DNA of 64,000 bases, from NCBI GenBank assembly GCA_963804865.1, contig CAWDSH010000001.1, positions 682,001-746,000 of the forward strand. Direction: 5' to 3'. A program made the position numbers and the translations under genes. Shown here piece by piece: positions 52,556 through 60,781 of the stretch. Every line of letters starts with the position of its first letter. The first letter of the stretch is position 1. This DNA is from CAVVEQ01 sp963804865. Lineage in GTDB: Bacteria > Chloroflexota > Anaerolineae > Anaerolineales > Anaerolineaceae. The notes under the pieces were generated by a model, which saw nothing but the letters and a program-made list of their open reading frames with translations, had not been told where the DNA came from and did not search any database.

Positions 52556-52597
52556 TCAAAATGGGTGGATCATTTTCGATCCATCCATTTTGTATCA
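52556..52597 (+). terminator. Hairpin terminator after the kinase-like gene
   Basis: CAAAATGGGTGGATC (52557-52571) pairs with GATCCATCCATTTTG (52578-52592) over 15 positions with one G-U pair and the loop ATTTTC. The T tract is moderate (TTTTGTAT), so termination may be partial. Confidence 0.7.
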
Positions 52598-52602
52598 ATT
52601 AA

Positions 52603-52631
52603 TTGACACCGGTCCCCATATCAGGTACACT
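52603..52631 (+). promoter_or_regulatory. Promoter for the recombinase-like gene
   Basis: TTGACA (52603-52608), 17-base spacer, TACACT (52626-52631). The start would be near 52638, leaving a 40-base leader with GGAGG before the ATG. Confidence 0.65.
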
Positions 52632-52677
52632 CATGTATGAATTTAGCTATGCGCAGAATCTTCGGAGGTAAATAATA

Positions 52678-53577
52678 ATGCCCGATAATCAAGATACCGG
52701 CATCCACATAACGCCGGATACTCCGATATCCTCTGCCCTTCTTTCGTGGGAAATCTACCTGCGCGATCAAGGTAAATCCCCCTACACAATCAAGGCTTTC
52801 CTGGGGGACATGAATCTTTTTATCGATTATTTACCGGTTGATCGTTCAGTTGGATCAATAACGACTCAGGATATCAATCGTTTCCTCGAATGGCTGCAAT
52901 CATCGCGAGGAGTACCCTGCAGTCCGAAGAGCCTTGCTAGAAGAGTGACATCGGTGAAAGCCTTTACCCGCTGGCTATTCCAAAATGGGAGGATTTCATC
53001 AAATCCTGCTGAAAAAGTTGTGCAGCAATCCGTGATCAGTCCCCTCCCGGAAGTCTTAACAGAAAGTGAACAGAAGAAGGTATTCACCTTGGTGGAGGGT
53101 ATCAGAAAAGCTGGTAAACCGGATGTTCGCCCGTATACACTATTAATGCTTCTTCTTGAGACCGGTATCAAAAAAGGGGAATGCCTGGCGATAGATGTCA
53201 ATCACATTGATCTTCAACCCCCAAAAGGACCTTTTTTATTTGTTCGGTATGCCAATCCGGCAAATCGATACAAAGAAAGGAAGATCGTTCTCTCCCAGCC
53301 ATGGGTGGATGCTTACCTTGAATACCTCGAGCAATATCATCCCACTGAGAAAGCATTTCCCTGGTCGCCGCGCCGCCTGGAATACCTGCTAGAGGATATT
53401 GGTAAAGATGCCGGGATCAGCAAACATTTATCTTTTGATATGTGTCGCTGGACCTGCGCCTTGAACGAATGGAAATCTAAAACACCTGCAGAGAAAATAC
53501 GTCAGAAGCTCGGGATCTCAAAGATTCAGTGGCGGGAAATTCAGATGAAATTACGGCATCTTTCAGAGATAGCCTGA
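52678..53577 (+). CDS. Tyrosine-recombinase-fold protein (XerC/D-like) lacking catalytic residues
   Basis: A 299-residue protein with the two-domain layout of XerC/XerD. Residues 20-110 form the SAM-like core-binding domain (SWEIYLRDQGKSPYTIKAFLGDMN; quoted part YLRDQGKSPYTIKAF, then RRVTSVKAFTRWLFQNG). Residues 120-299 align with the catalytic domain: LLMLLLETGIKKGECLAI replaces the active-site Arg (TGLRxxE) with Lys; MCRWTCALNEWKS sits where HxLRHT is expected, so the His-Arg-His set is damaged; and the final helix LGISKIQWREIQMKLRHL has no Tyr where LGHxxxxTTxxY is expected. The fold and DNA binding may remain, without strand cleavage. GGAGG precedes the ATG. It ends flush against tilS on the other strand. 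No att sites or other mobile genes are seen, so it is not a live integrase. Confidence 0.85.
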   Translation: MPDNQDTGIHITPDTPISSALLSWEIYLRDQGKSPYTIKAFLGDMNLFIDYLPVDRSVGSITTQDINRFLEWLQSSRGVPCSPKSLARRVTSVKAFTRWLFQNGRISSNPAEKVVQQSVISPLPEVLTESEQKKVFTLVEGIRKAGKPDVRPYTLLMLLLETGIKKGECLAIDVNHIDLQPPKGPFLFVRYANPANRYKERKIVLSQPWVDAYLEYLEQYHPTEKAFPWSPRRLEYLLEDIGKDAGISKHLSFDMCRWTCALNEWKSKTPAEKIRQKLGISKIQWREIQMKLRHLSEIA

Positions 53578-55002
53578 TCAGCATTTTCTTAACGATAATC
53601 GAAAAACATCCCTGGTTTTGGGGGTAATTTTTACCTTCTCCGAAATTCGGAATCCAGGGATCCAGATAATATCTTCCCCCGAACAGATCAAAGGCCATTT
53701 TTTTCTTCCTCTGCGTGGTAGACCGGAGTTTATCCAAAAATCAGATAGTTTCATTGAATGTCCACCCATTCCGAAAGGCATGAACCTATCCCCTTCTCGG
53801 AATGTCCTGACATCGATCGGTAAACGGATCATATCTGCATCCACAAATGCAAGAAATGGATCTTGTGTAAACTTGGACTTCTGATGCAATCCTGTCCCGA
53901 TTTCACGGGTGATTTCGAAACTCCATTCACCAAGTTTTGCTGACTCCCCTTCATTTACCTTGAGGATTTCCTCATTCAAGAATTGTGGCCAAACATCATC
54001 AAAAGGTAAGGAATCTTTTTCGTGAATAATAATTCTCTCCCCATCGTAAGTTAAAGCAAGATTCTGCAATAACTCGGTGTTTTTAGTCCTTGGTGGATGA
54101 TGCAAGAATTCAATTGCGCGTCCAATTGATTCAAAATCCACGTCACGCAAACCAGGACGCAATTCCCGAATGGCTTTTCGAAAGATACCTCTCAGCGTAC
54201 CTGTACCCAACTTTTTAAGTTCATCTGCGTCGAGGATAATGCATTCAGCGGTTTGATCGATCAAGACCTTTTGCCATATAGTGTCCAGATGGTTTTTTAA
54301 GGTGAGTTGATCTCCTTGAATTACATCAGCGGTCTTGAGGAGATTCTCTTTGAATCTCGGATTATAGGTCTCGAGCAACGGGATTAATTCCAATCTAATC
54401 CTGTTCCGATAATACTTGGTATCAGAATTTGTCTCATCCGTCACTGGTTCCAATTGGTGCTCTCTGCAATACGCAATAGTCTCAGACCGCCAGGTGGCTA
54501 AAAGTGGACGGGCAAGCGGGATCAAGGAATCCCACGCCTTTCCTGAGCTGAAAAACGCCATTCCCTGGAGACCTTCAGCGCCACTCCCGCGTAATAAATG
54601 CATGAGGATCGTTTCAACTTGATCATCTGCTGTGTGCCCGGTAACTACCGCCTGAGCTTCATATTTTTTTGCTTGTTCAAATAGAAATGTATACCGAGCC
54701 TTACGGGCTGCTTCTTCAATGGATAATTTCTTTGATTCTGCAAAATGCTTTACATTCATCGAACCCGTAGTAAATTCAATGTGGTTTCTAACTGCATACG
54801 ATCTAATCATTTCTACTTCAGCGGTTGAAGAAGGACGTAATTGATGGTCAAAATGCGCGATGACCACGGCAAAGTGGAGCTGATTCAAGAGATCTGCTAG
54901 GCATAGACTGTCAGGTCCACCTGAAACTGCTGCCAGCAAGGGTTTATTTATGTCAATTTGACATCTTGTGATAAGGATCTCTTGAAAATCCATTAATTCC
55001 AT
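53578..55002 (-). CDS. tilS: tRNA(Ile)-lysidine synthase
   Basis: A 474-residue TilS, which changes C34 to lysidine in tRNA-Ile(CAU), making it read AUA. The PP-loop ATPase motif AAVSGGPDSLCLADLL lies at about residues 23-38, followed by IAHFDHQLR, VTGHTADDQVETILMHLLRG and RNRIRLELIPLLE. The C-terminal part (REGDRFMPFGM...KLSDFWINSGLPRRGRKKWPL) is the TilS C-domain. All family blocks are intact. The start is ATG 55002 or the in-frame ATG 54993; a perfect TATAAT ends only six bases before 55002, so translation may begin at the very 5' end of the mRNA. It converges on the recombinase-like gene with no gap. Confidence 0.95.
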   Translation of the reverse strand: MELMDFQEILITRCQIDINKPLLAAVSGGPDSLCLADLLNQLHFAVVIAHFDHQLRPSSTAEVEMIRSYAVRNHIEFTTGSMNVKHFAESKKLSIEEAARKARYTFLFEQAKKYEAQAVVTGHTADDQVETILMHLLRGSGAEGLQGMAFFSSGKAWDSLIPLARPLLATWRSETIAYCREHQLEPVTDETNSDTKYYRNRIRLELIPLLETYNPRFKENLLKTADVIQGDQLTLKNHLDTIWQKVLIDQTAECIILDADELKKLGTGTLRGIFRKAIRELRPGLRDVDFESIGRAIEFLHHPPRTKNTELLQNLALTYDGERIIIHEKDSLPFDDVWPQFLNEEILKVNEGESAKLGEWSFEITREIGTGLHQKSKFTQDPFLAFVDADMIRLPIDVRTFREGDRFMPFGMGGHSMKLSDFWINSGLPRRGRKKWPLICSGEDIIWIPGFRISEKVKITPKTRDVFRLSLRKC

Positions 55003-55008
55003 GCTGGG

Positions 55009-55017
55009 ATTATAGCA
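55009..55017 (-). promoter_or_regulatory. Extended -10 promoter for tilS
   Basis: Minus-strand TGCTATAAT (TGn-TATAAT; -10 at 55014-55009). The predicted start coincides with the tilS ATG at 55002, a leaderless layout. Confidence 0.6.
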
Positions 55018-55051
55018 TCTCTATTTTTCATAAAATGCACACCATCTTCTC

Positions 55052-55080
55052 TTGCCGTGTAAATGAGTTTGTGCTAGACT
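55052..55080 (+). promoter_or_regulatory. Promoter for the response regulator/ParA operon
   Basis: TTGCCG (55052-55057), 17-base spacer ending in TGC, TAGACT (55075-55080). AAGGGA precedes the ATG at 55113. Confidence 0.55.
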
Positions 55081-55112
55081 GACTTTAGAAACCAACCTAT
55101 AAAGGGATTCCT

Positions 55113-56258
55113 ATGGCTGAGAAGATACTAATTGTTGATGATGATATGGAAACACTGCGCCTGGTTGGCTTGATGCTCCAGCGCCAGGGCTACCAGATAG
55201 TTGCTGCTAATAATGGTACACAGGCTCTAGGCCTTGCAAGGAATGAAAAACCGGACTTGATCGTCCTGGATGTCATGATGCCTGACCTGGATGGGTATGA
55301 GGTCACTCGCCAGCTTCGACAGGAAAAAGAGACTTCAGACACACCCATCATTCTATTTACGGCAAAGAGCCAGGTGGATGACAAGGTCACCGGGTATGAA
55401 GTAGGCGCAGATGACTATTTAACCAAACCTGTCCATCCGGCAGAATTGGTGGCACATATCAAAGCGCTCCTGGTTCGCGGCAAGGCACGCAGCGCTGCAG
55501 CTCCAATTGAAAAAGGATATACCATCGGGGTAATTGCGGCAAAAGGCGGACTTGGAGTATCCAGCCTGGCACTAAATCTTGCCATCACCATGAAACAAAA
55601 AATTAAAGAAGAAGTCATTGCTGCTGAGTTACGTCCAGGTCAGGGCTCCTGGGCCATTGAGCTGGGATACAACGAATCTGATGGTCTAAACAAACTTCTA
55701 AAACTTAAGCCAAATGAAATCAACAAAGCAAAGATTGAAACCGAATTGTACAAAATGACTAATGGTACGAGACTTTTAATGACAGCCAATCACAGTAAAG
55801 ATACTGAATTGATCCATGCCGCAGAACAATTGAAAAACCTTATTGAGCACCTCACGACATGTGGTCGGATAATAATACTGGATATTGGAACAAATTATTT
55901 TCCAAATCTTAATCAAATCCTTGATCTTTGCCAGGAAGTTATTTTAGTAACAGAACCTCAACCTGTTACCGTCCAGCGCACTCATCTGCTTCTCGAAGAA
56001 CTGAATGAGCGAGGATTTGGAAAATCCAAATTATTGTCTGTCGTACTGGTGAATCGCATGCGTGCAGATGTCCAATATACAATAGCCCAAGTTCAGGAAG
56101 CTTTGAAACAATCTGTCATCCAGATGATTCCTCCCGCTCCTGAACAAGCCTATCAAGCTGCCCTTCGCAATGTGCCATTGATAGACGTTCAACCTGAAGG
56201 ATTACTCACACAACAATTCATCAAACTGGCAGATACAATCCTTCAACATATTAAATAA
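55113..56258 (+). CDS. Response regulator fused to a ParA/MinD-like (CpaE-type) domain
   Basis: A 381-residue protein. Residues 1-122 are a CheY-like receiver: ILIVDDDME (acidic pair), the phosphorylated Asp53 in LIVLDVMMPDLDGYE, and YLTKPVHP (conserved Lys). Residues about 135-381 match the P-loop ATPase family of ParA, MinD and CpaE. The deviant Walker A region reads AAKGGLGVSSLALNL: the first Lys is kept, but the Lys of GKT/S is Val. ILDIGTNYFPNLNQIL is the Walker B-like stretch, with Asp kept. This matches CpaE-type proteins, which help place pili or flagella, rather than an active partition ATPase. It overlaps Sir2 by one base and Sir2 overlaps the histidine kinase, so all three form one operon. 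Confidence 0.9.
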   Translation: MAEKILIVDDDMETLRLVGLMLQRQGYQIVAANNGTQALGLARNEKPDLIVLDVMMPDLDGYEVTRQLRQEKETSDTPIILFTAKSQVDDKVTGYEVGADDYLTKPVHPAELVAHIKALLVRGKARSAAAPIEKGYTIGVIAAKGGLGVSSLALNLAITMKQKIKEEVIAAELRPGQGSWAIELGYNESDGLNKLLKLKPNEINKAKIETELYKMTNGTRLLMTANHSKDTELIHAAEQLKNLIEHLTTCGRIIILDIGTNYFPNLNQILDLCQEVILVTEPQPVTVQRTHLLLEELNERGFGKSKLLSVVLVNRMRADVQYTIAQVQEALKQSVIQMIPPAPEQAYQAALRNVPLIDVQPEGLLTQQFIKLADTILQHIK

Positions 56259-57019
56259 TGGTCATAGATACAATAAAACCATCGCTTAAAGAGGCGATCG
56301 CGCTCTTTAAGAATGCTGCCTTCCCGATAGCATTCACTGGGGCAGGAATTTCCACACCATCAGGAATACCGGATTTTCGTTCCAAGGGTACTGGTCTATG
56401 GGAGAAATTCGATCCGATGCAGGTCGCATCACACTCAGCGTGGCAATTTCATCCAGAACGGTTCTATGATTGGTTACGACCATTGATAATGCGAAGCATT
56501 GATGCTTCCCCGAATGCAGCGCATATTGCGCTGGCTGGATTGGAAAAAACTGGTAAGGTAAAAGCCATTTTGACCCAAAATGTGGATGGTTTACATCAAC
56601 GAGCCGGCTCTCAAAATGTCATCGAACTCCATGGATCATTTTCTGATTTTGAATGCCCGCGTTGTGAAAAACACCATTCACTTTCAAACATTATCCTCGA
56701 AATCAAGAATGGGGGAATTCCAAAATGCAGAGAATGCCAAAATAACCTAAAACCGGGAATTGTCTTGTATGAAGAATTCCTGCCTGAAGAATCTTTTTCG
56801 CATGCAGAAGACTATTGCCGAAAGACTGATTTGATCCTGGTGATCGGGTCATCCTTGGAAGTTGTACCCGCTGCTTCCCTGCCTTTGAATGCGGTTAGAA
56901 ATGGCGCAAGGATGATTATAAATAATTTTTCTCCAACCCCTTACGATTCAATTGCTGATGTGATCGTTAGAGAAAGTGTCACCGAATTTTTACCTGAACT
57001 CATGGGAGCATTTGCATGA
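56258..57019 (+). CDS. Sir2 family NAD-dependent protein deacylase
   Basis: A 253-residue sirtuin that removes acyl groups from lysines using NAD. FTGAGISTPSGIPDFRSKGTGLW holds the NAD-binding loop (quoted part GAGISTPSGIPDFR), AILTQNVDGLHQRAG the ribose/nicotinamide site, and VIELHGSF the catalytic His. CPRC and CREC supply the four zinc Cys. LVIGSSLEVVPAASLP and INNFSPTPYD complete the family. Length is normal. It starts within the stop of the response regulator gene (one-base overlap) and ends in ATGA overlap with the kinase gene. Its target is unknown; the operon suggests a link with the two-component proteins. Confidence 0.95.
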   Translation: MVIDTIKPSLKEAIALFKNAAFPIAFTGAGISTPSGIPDFRSKGTGLWEKFDPMQVASHSAWQFHPERFYDWLRPLIMRSIDASPNAAHIALAGLEKTGKVKAILTQNVDGLHQRAGSQNVIELHGSFSDFECPRCEKHHSLSNIILEIKNGGIPKCRECQNNLKPGIVLYEEFLPEESFSHAEDYCRKTDLILVIGSSLEVVPAASLPLNAVRNGARMIINNFSPTPYDSIADVIVRESVTEFLPELMGAFA

Positions 57020-58218
57020 GCGAGATTACATTCACATTGGCTTTGAAACGATATCAAAGATTGATCGAGATTGCCCGTGATCTCGCCAATGTTACAGATC
57101 TTGATATCCTGCTTCAACGTATTGTCAAAGTAGCCGAGGAATTGGTCAAAGCGGAAGCTGCCTCATTACTCCTGTATGATCAGAATCGTGAGGAGCTATA
57201 TTTCAAGTCTATTTCCACATCTGCTGACTCCCATCCTGCAGGAACCACTGCAATCCCCATGGAGAGTGTTGCAGGTTGGGTTGCCACGCATCGCGAACCT
57301 GCCTTGATCGAAAACGTTCACCAGGACGACCGCTATTATGGACATGCTGAAAAGATTATCGATCTACAAGTACAGTCTTTGATAGCCATACCTTTAATTG
57401 CAAGAGACCAATGCTTGGGAGTCTTGGAGGTCTTTAATAGAAAAGAGGGAAAGTTTGATAATGAAGATGAAGGGATTTTGCTCGCTCTTGGGGCTCAGGC
57501 AGCCATTGCGATTGAGAATGCGCGTCTTTTCAAACAAGCTGATTTGATATCAGTGCTTGTTCATGAATTGCGAACCCCTCTTACCTCCATTAATACAATC
57601 TCATTCTTACTGCAGCGTCCAGAGGTAAGCGAAGAGCAACGTCGGAGCCTGGCTAAAACCATATATGATGAATCAGTCCGGTTGAATGAACTCGCAACCT
57701 CATTTCTTGACCTGGCACGTCTCGAATCTGGAAGAATGTCTTTCACTCCCGAAGTGATAAGCGTCCCCCAGCTTATTCAGGAATGCGTGGATGTGGTTCA
57801 ATTAAAAGCCCAGGAGCAAGGAATTCAGATCCATATTGACCTTCCATCTGAAGTTCTGCCCAATTTGGAGGCTGACAAGGACAAGATCAAACAAGTTCTG
57901 ATCAATCTCCTCACCAATGCTGTTAAATACAATCGCGATGATGGTCGCATTGAAATCCGGGCATGGTCCCAGGAACAAAAACTCTTCCTTACGATTCGAG
58001 ATACTGGTCTGGGAATAGCCGAAGAAAATTTGCCTCATGTATTTGAAAAATTCTATCGGGCAAAACAAACTGAAAAATCTTATATTGGCACCGGTCTTGG
58101 ATTATCCATCTGCCGGCACATCATTGAAACTCACGGTGGTATTATCTCTGTGCAAAGTACACTAAATGTTGGTACTACTTTCATCATCGAACTCCCCCTC
58201 AAATACAGCGCTCCCTGA
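57016..58218 (+). CDS. GAF-domain sensor histidine kinase
   Basis: A 400-residue cytoplasmic kinase without membrane helices. The GAF domain spans about 25-172 (VKAEAASLLLYDQNREELYF, then PMESVAGWVATHREPALIEN). The H box VHELRTPLTS has the phosphorylated His183. The HATPase domain has QVLINLLTNAVKYN (N box), IRDTGLGIAEENLPHVFEKF (G1/F boxes) and GTGLGLSICRHIIETHGG (G2 box), all intact. It probably phosphorylates the receiver of the first gene in the operon, though this is inferred from adjacency. The start overlaps the Sir2 stop by four bases. Confidence 0.95.
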   Translation: MSEITFTLALKRYQRLIEIARDLANVTDLDILLQRIVKVAEELVKAEAASLLLYDQNREELYFKSISTSADSHPAGTTAIPMESVAGWVATHREPALIENVHQDDRYYGHAEKIIDLQVQSLIAIPLIARDQCLGVLEVFNRKEGKFDNEDEGILLALGAQAAIAIENARLFKQADLISVLVHELRTPLTSINTISFLLQRPEVSEEQRRSLAKTIYDESVRLNELATSFLDLARLESGRMSFTPEVISVPQLIQECVDVVQLKAQEQGIQIHIDLPSEVLPNLEADKDKIKQVLINLLTNAVKYNRDDGRIEIRAWSQEQKLFLTIRDTGLGIAEENLPHVFEKFYRAKQTEKSYIGTGLGLSICRHIIETHGGIISVQSTLNVGTTFIIELPLKYSAP

Positions 58219-58251
58219 GATTTGTTTTAATTTAGAAATGCAAACGTCGAC

Positions 58252-59994
58252 TTAACGACTCCCGCGCCTTCCAAATTGCCTTTCCAATAGATCTACTGAT
58301 AAATGAATCATTGTTGGCCTTCCATGCGGGCAAGTGCGTGGTGATTTGCATGCCTCAAGATCGCGAAGCAATGCCTGCTGTTCCTCGTTCGAGAGTACTT
58401 TTCCAGCTTTTATGGCTGCACGTTTGCAGATCCTGGCGATGATCCTCGCTTCCGTCTCTTCCTGTAAAGGCGTCTCATCCTCCTCAAAATCCTCAATAAC
58501 AACCCGAACCGCTGCCAGTGGATCACTTCCGGTGAGGATCCCTGGAATTGCACGAATAAGGAATGTCTCTGATCCAAATGTCTCGATTTCAAAACCAAGA
58601 TGAGTCAGGATCGGAAGCTTTTCCTCAAACTCTTTGACTGTCGAAGTTGGCAGCTGAAGGATAGCAGGCTCCAACAATGCTTGGGCAGGTATGGGAGAAA
58701 CATGCTGATTCTGGTACCTTTCGAAGAGAACCCGCTCATGTGCTGCATGTTGATCTATTAGATAGAGACCATCCGGAGCTTCCGCGATTAAATAAGTCGC
58801 GCCAACCTGCCCCACCAGGCGGAGAATCGGTAATCGTCCAGGTAGTAATTGGATCTGGTCAGCAGTCACCGGGTTTTGCCCAGGGAGCATCGGTGATAAG
58901 GTATCATTCTCGATGCTTGACTGAGGCATATTTATTGAAAAAAAATCATCGCGGGCATCAACTTTTGAAATCGGGCGCCAGTATCCTGCATTAACTTGTG
59001 GGACCGGTGAATTCGCGAGGAGTGATCGGCGCACTGCTCTTTGCACAAGGCTAAAAATCCGCTCGGATTGGTGAAATCGAACTTCTGCCTTGGCTGGGTG
59101 CACATTTACATCAACCTCTTCAGCAGGGATCTTTATCAATAAAACACAGATGGGATATCTCCCTACCATCAAGAGAGTATGGTAAGCCTGGAGCAATGCC
59201 GCGTTGAGCGCTATGTCCTGGATCCATCGCCCGTTAACAAAGAATGTTATTTCCTTGCGATTCGATCTGGTGAGTGAGATGGGACTCGTGTAACCATGGA
59301 TCTCCATGGGTGATTCAGCAAGTTCAACTTCCAGCATTTGCCTGGCGATATCCACGCCATGGAGTTTGGCAAGCACTTCCCTTCTATCACCATTACCGCT
59401 GGTTTGAATAATTGTCTTACCATCTTCAAATAATTCAATTTTTATGTCCGGATAAGCCAGAGCATAACGCGTGACCAATGAGTCGATTTGCATGCGCTCT
59501 GTTTGATCCTGCTTGAGGAATTTCAGCCGGGCGGGGACATTGAAAAAGAGTTCCTGAACTCTGACGATCGTCCCTTGCGCACCAGCAGATGGCTTAATCG
59601 ATTTGATTCGTCCACCTTCCACATCAAGAGTCGCTCCATCCTTTCGGTCTGATGTTTTTGAGGTCAATATTAGATGTGAAATGGAACCTATTGAAGCCAA
59701 TGCTTCACCCCGGAAACCCAGGGTTTGAATATGGAATAGATCCTCAGCTTCGTGAAGTTTACTTGTGGCATGGCGTGCCACTGCCAATTCCAATTCATTA
59801 GGGGCTATTCCATTCCCATTATCTGCGACCTCGATCAGTTTTCTGCCTCCCTGTTCAATCCTTATGGTTATCTGGGTCGCATGGGCATCCAGTGAATTTT
59901 CAAGGAGTTCTTTCACGACTGATGCTGGCCGCTCAATAACCTCACCTGCTGCAATCTGCGATGCAACTTTTTCAGATAAGATAGAAATCGTCAT
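58252..59994 (-). CDS. mutL: DNA mismatch repair protein MutL
   Basis: A 580-residue MutL. The GHKL ATPase domain has KIASQIAAGEVIERPASVVKE-type start (IAAGEVIERPASVVKEL), LIEVADNGNGI and GFRGEALASIGS. The C-terminal endonuclease domain has DQHAAHERVLFE (the DQHAx2Ex4E metal motif) and TCPHGRPTMIHLS (CPHGRP), so it is the nicking type, as expected in bacteria without MutH. AGAGGAA precedes the ATG at 59994, and a TATAAT lies at plus-strand 60011-60016. No mutS is in the window. Confidence 0.97.
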   Translation of the reverse strand: MTISILSEKVASQIAAGEVIERPASVVKELLENSLDAHATQITIRIEQGGRKLIEVADNGNGIAPNELELAVARHATSKLHEAEDLFHIQTLGFRGEALASIGSISHLILTSKTSDRKDGATLDVEGGRIKSIKPSAGAQGTIVRVQELFFNVPARLKFLKQDQTERMQIDSLVTRYALAYPDIKIELFEDGKTIIQTSGNGDRREVLAKLHGVDIARQMLEVELAESPMEIHGYTSPISLTRSNRKEITFFVNGRWIQDIALNAALLQAYHTLLMVGRYPICVLLIKIPAEEVDVNVHPAKAEVRFHQSERIFSLVQRAVRRSLLANSPVPQVNAGYWRPISKVDARDDFFSINMPQSSIENDTLSPMLPGQNPVTADQIQLLPGRLPILRLVGQVGATYLIAEAPDGLYLIDQHAAHERVLFERYQNQHVSPIPAQALLEPAILQLPTSTVKEFEEKLPILTHLGFEIETFGSETFLIRAIPGILTGSDPLAAVRVVIEDFEEDETPLQEETEARIIARICKRAAIKAGKVLSNEEQQALLRDLEACKSPRTCPHGRPTMIHLSVDLLERQFGRRGSR

Positions 59995-60010
59995 GAATTC
60001 CTCTGGATAG

Positions 60011-60016
60011 ATTATA
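60011..60016 (-). promoter_or_regulatory. Candidate -10 box for mutL
   Basis: Minus-strand TATAAT (60016-60011), giving a start near 60004 and a short leader containing AGAGGAA. The -35 region is weak. Confidence 0.4.
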
Positions 60017-60046
60017 TCCGTTTCGAACAGCTCGATTATTTCGGGT

Positions 60047-60052
60047 TATACT
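60047..60052 (+). promoter_or_regulatory. -10 box for the HAD nucleotidase gene, leaderless layout
   Basis: TATACT ends seven bases before the ATG at 60060, so transcription would start at or next to the start codon. CGAACA at 17 bases is a poor -35. No ribosome site is present. Confidence 0.45.
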
Positions 60053-60059
60053 CAGCCAA

Positions 60060-60704
60060 ATGCCATACCGAACAATATTTTTCGACCTGGATGACACTCT
60101 TTATCCGTCTTCAATAGGGTTATGGGATCTGATAGGCGATCGTATTGATTTATTTATTCATAACGAAATTGGCTTGGATTGGGAAATCATCCCTGATAAA
60201 AGACAAAATCTCTTCAATCAATACGGGACAACCCTTCGTGGTTTAGTGGCTGAGTATAAAATCGATCCCCAGAATTATCTTGCATTTGTTCATGATGTTC
60301 CCATTGAAGATTTGCTCCATCCAATCCCTGATTTAAAGCAAAAAATACAGGCGTTGAAGCTTGAAAAAATGATATTCACGAATGCAGATCGAAAGCATGC
60401 CTTACGGGTGATCAAGGCAATGGATCTGGATGGATGCTTCAATAGCATCATCGATATCTGCGATATGGATCCTTTTTGTAAACCCCAAAAAGAAGCATTT
60501 CTTAAGGCAATGACGCTTGCTGGCGATATCTCCCCTGGAGAAGTGATCATCATGGATGACACACCTCGTAATCTTGAAACTGCAGTAGATTTGGGTTGTT
60601 ATTCAATCCAGGTTGGCTCACACCCCACGGTTCAAGGTGTAAATGCTCATATCGAAAGAATTGATTTTCTAGACCAGGTTTTACCAGATGGTAAAAATGA
60701 ATAG
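60060..60704 (+). CDS. HAD-superfamily pyrimidine 5'-nucleotidase-like protein
   Basis: A 214-residue HAD hydrolase of the Sdt1/pyrimidine 5'-nucleotidase type. Motif I is FFDLDDTLYPSSIGLWD (DxDDTLY, about residues 8-15), which is diagnostic for this subgroup. YGTTLRGLVAEYKIDP is the cap pattern, motif II is FTNADRKHA, and motif III/IV are CKPQKEAF and IIMDDTPRNLETAVDLG. It probably removes phosphate from UMP/CMP or related nucleotides, or modified pyrimidine nucleotides. It is transcribed divergently from mutL with 65 bases between starts, and lies 77 bases before the S41 protease gene. Confidence 0.92.
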   Translation: MPYRTIFFDLDDTLYPSSIGLWDLIGDRIDLFIHNEIGLDWEIIPDKRQNLFNQYGTTLRGLVAEYKIDPQNYLAFVHDVPIEDLLHPIPDLKQKIQALKLEKMIFTNADRKHALRVIKAMDLDGCFNSIIDICDMDPFCKPQKEAFLKAMTLAGDISPGEVIIMDDTPRNLETAVDLGCYSIQVGSHPTVQGVNAHIERIDFLDQVLPDGKNE

Positions 60705-60781
60705 TTTTTTCATTCATGATTAACCTTAAAGCAGTATATTAATTGTTTGATTTGGAATAATTGGAGGATTAAGGAATTACT

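Noticed and set aside
52678..53577. Active integrase marking an integrated element
   Set aside because: Catalytic residues are missing, no att repeats or cargo are seen, and the tRNA-Leu nearby has no duplicated 3' end in this window.
24753..57019. dGTPase or Sir2 as phage-defence systems
   Set aside because: Each sits in a housekeeping or signalling operon, with no typical defence partners or hypervariable neighbours.
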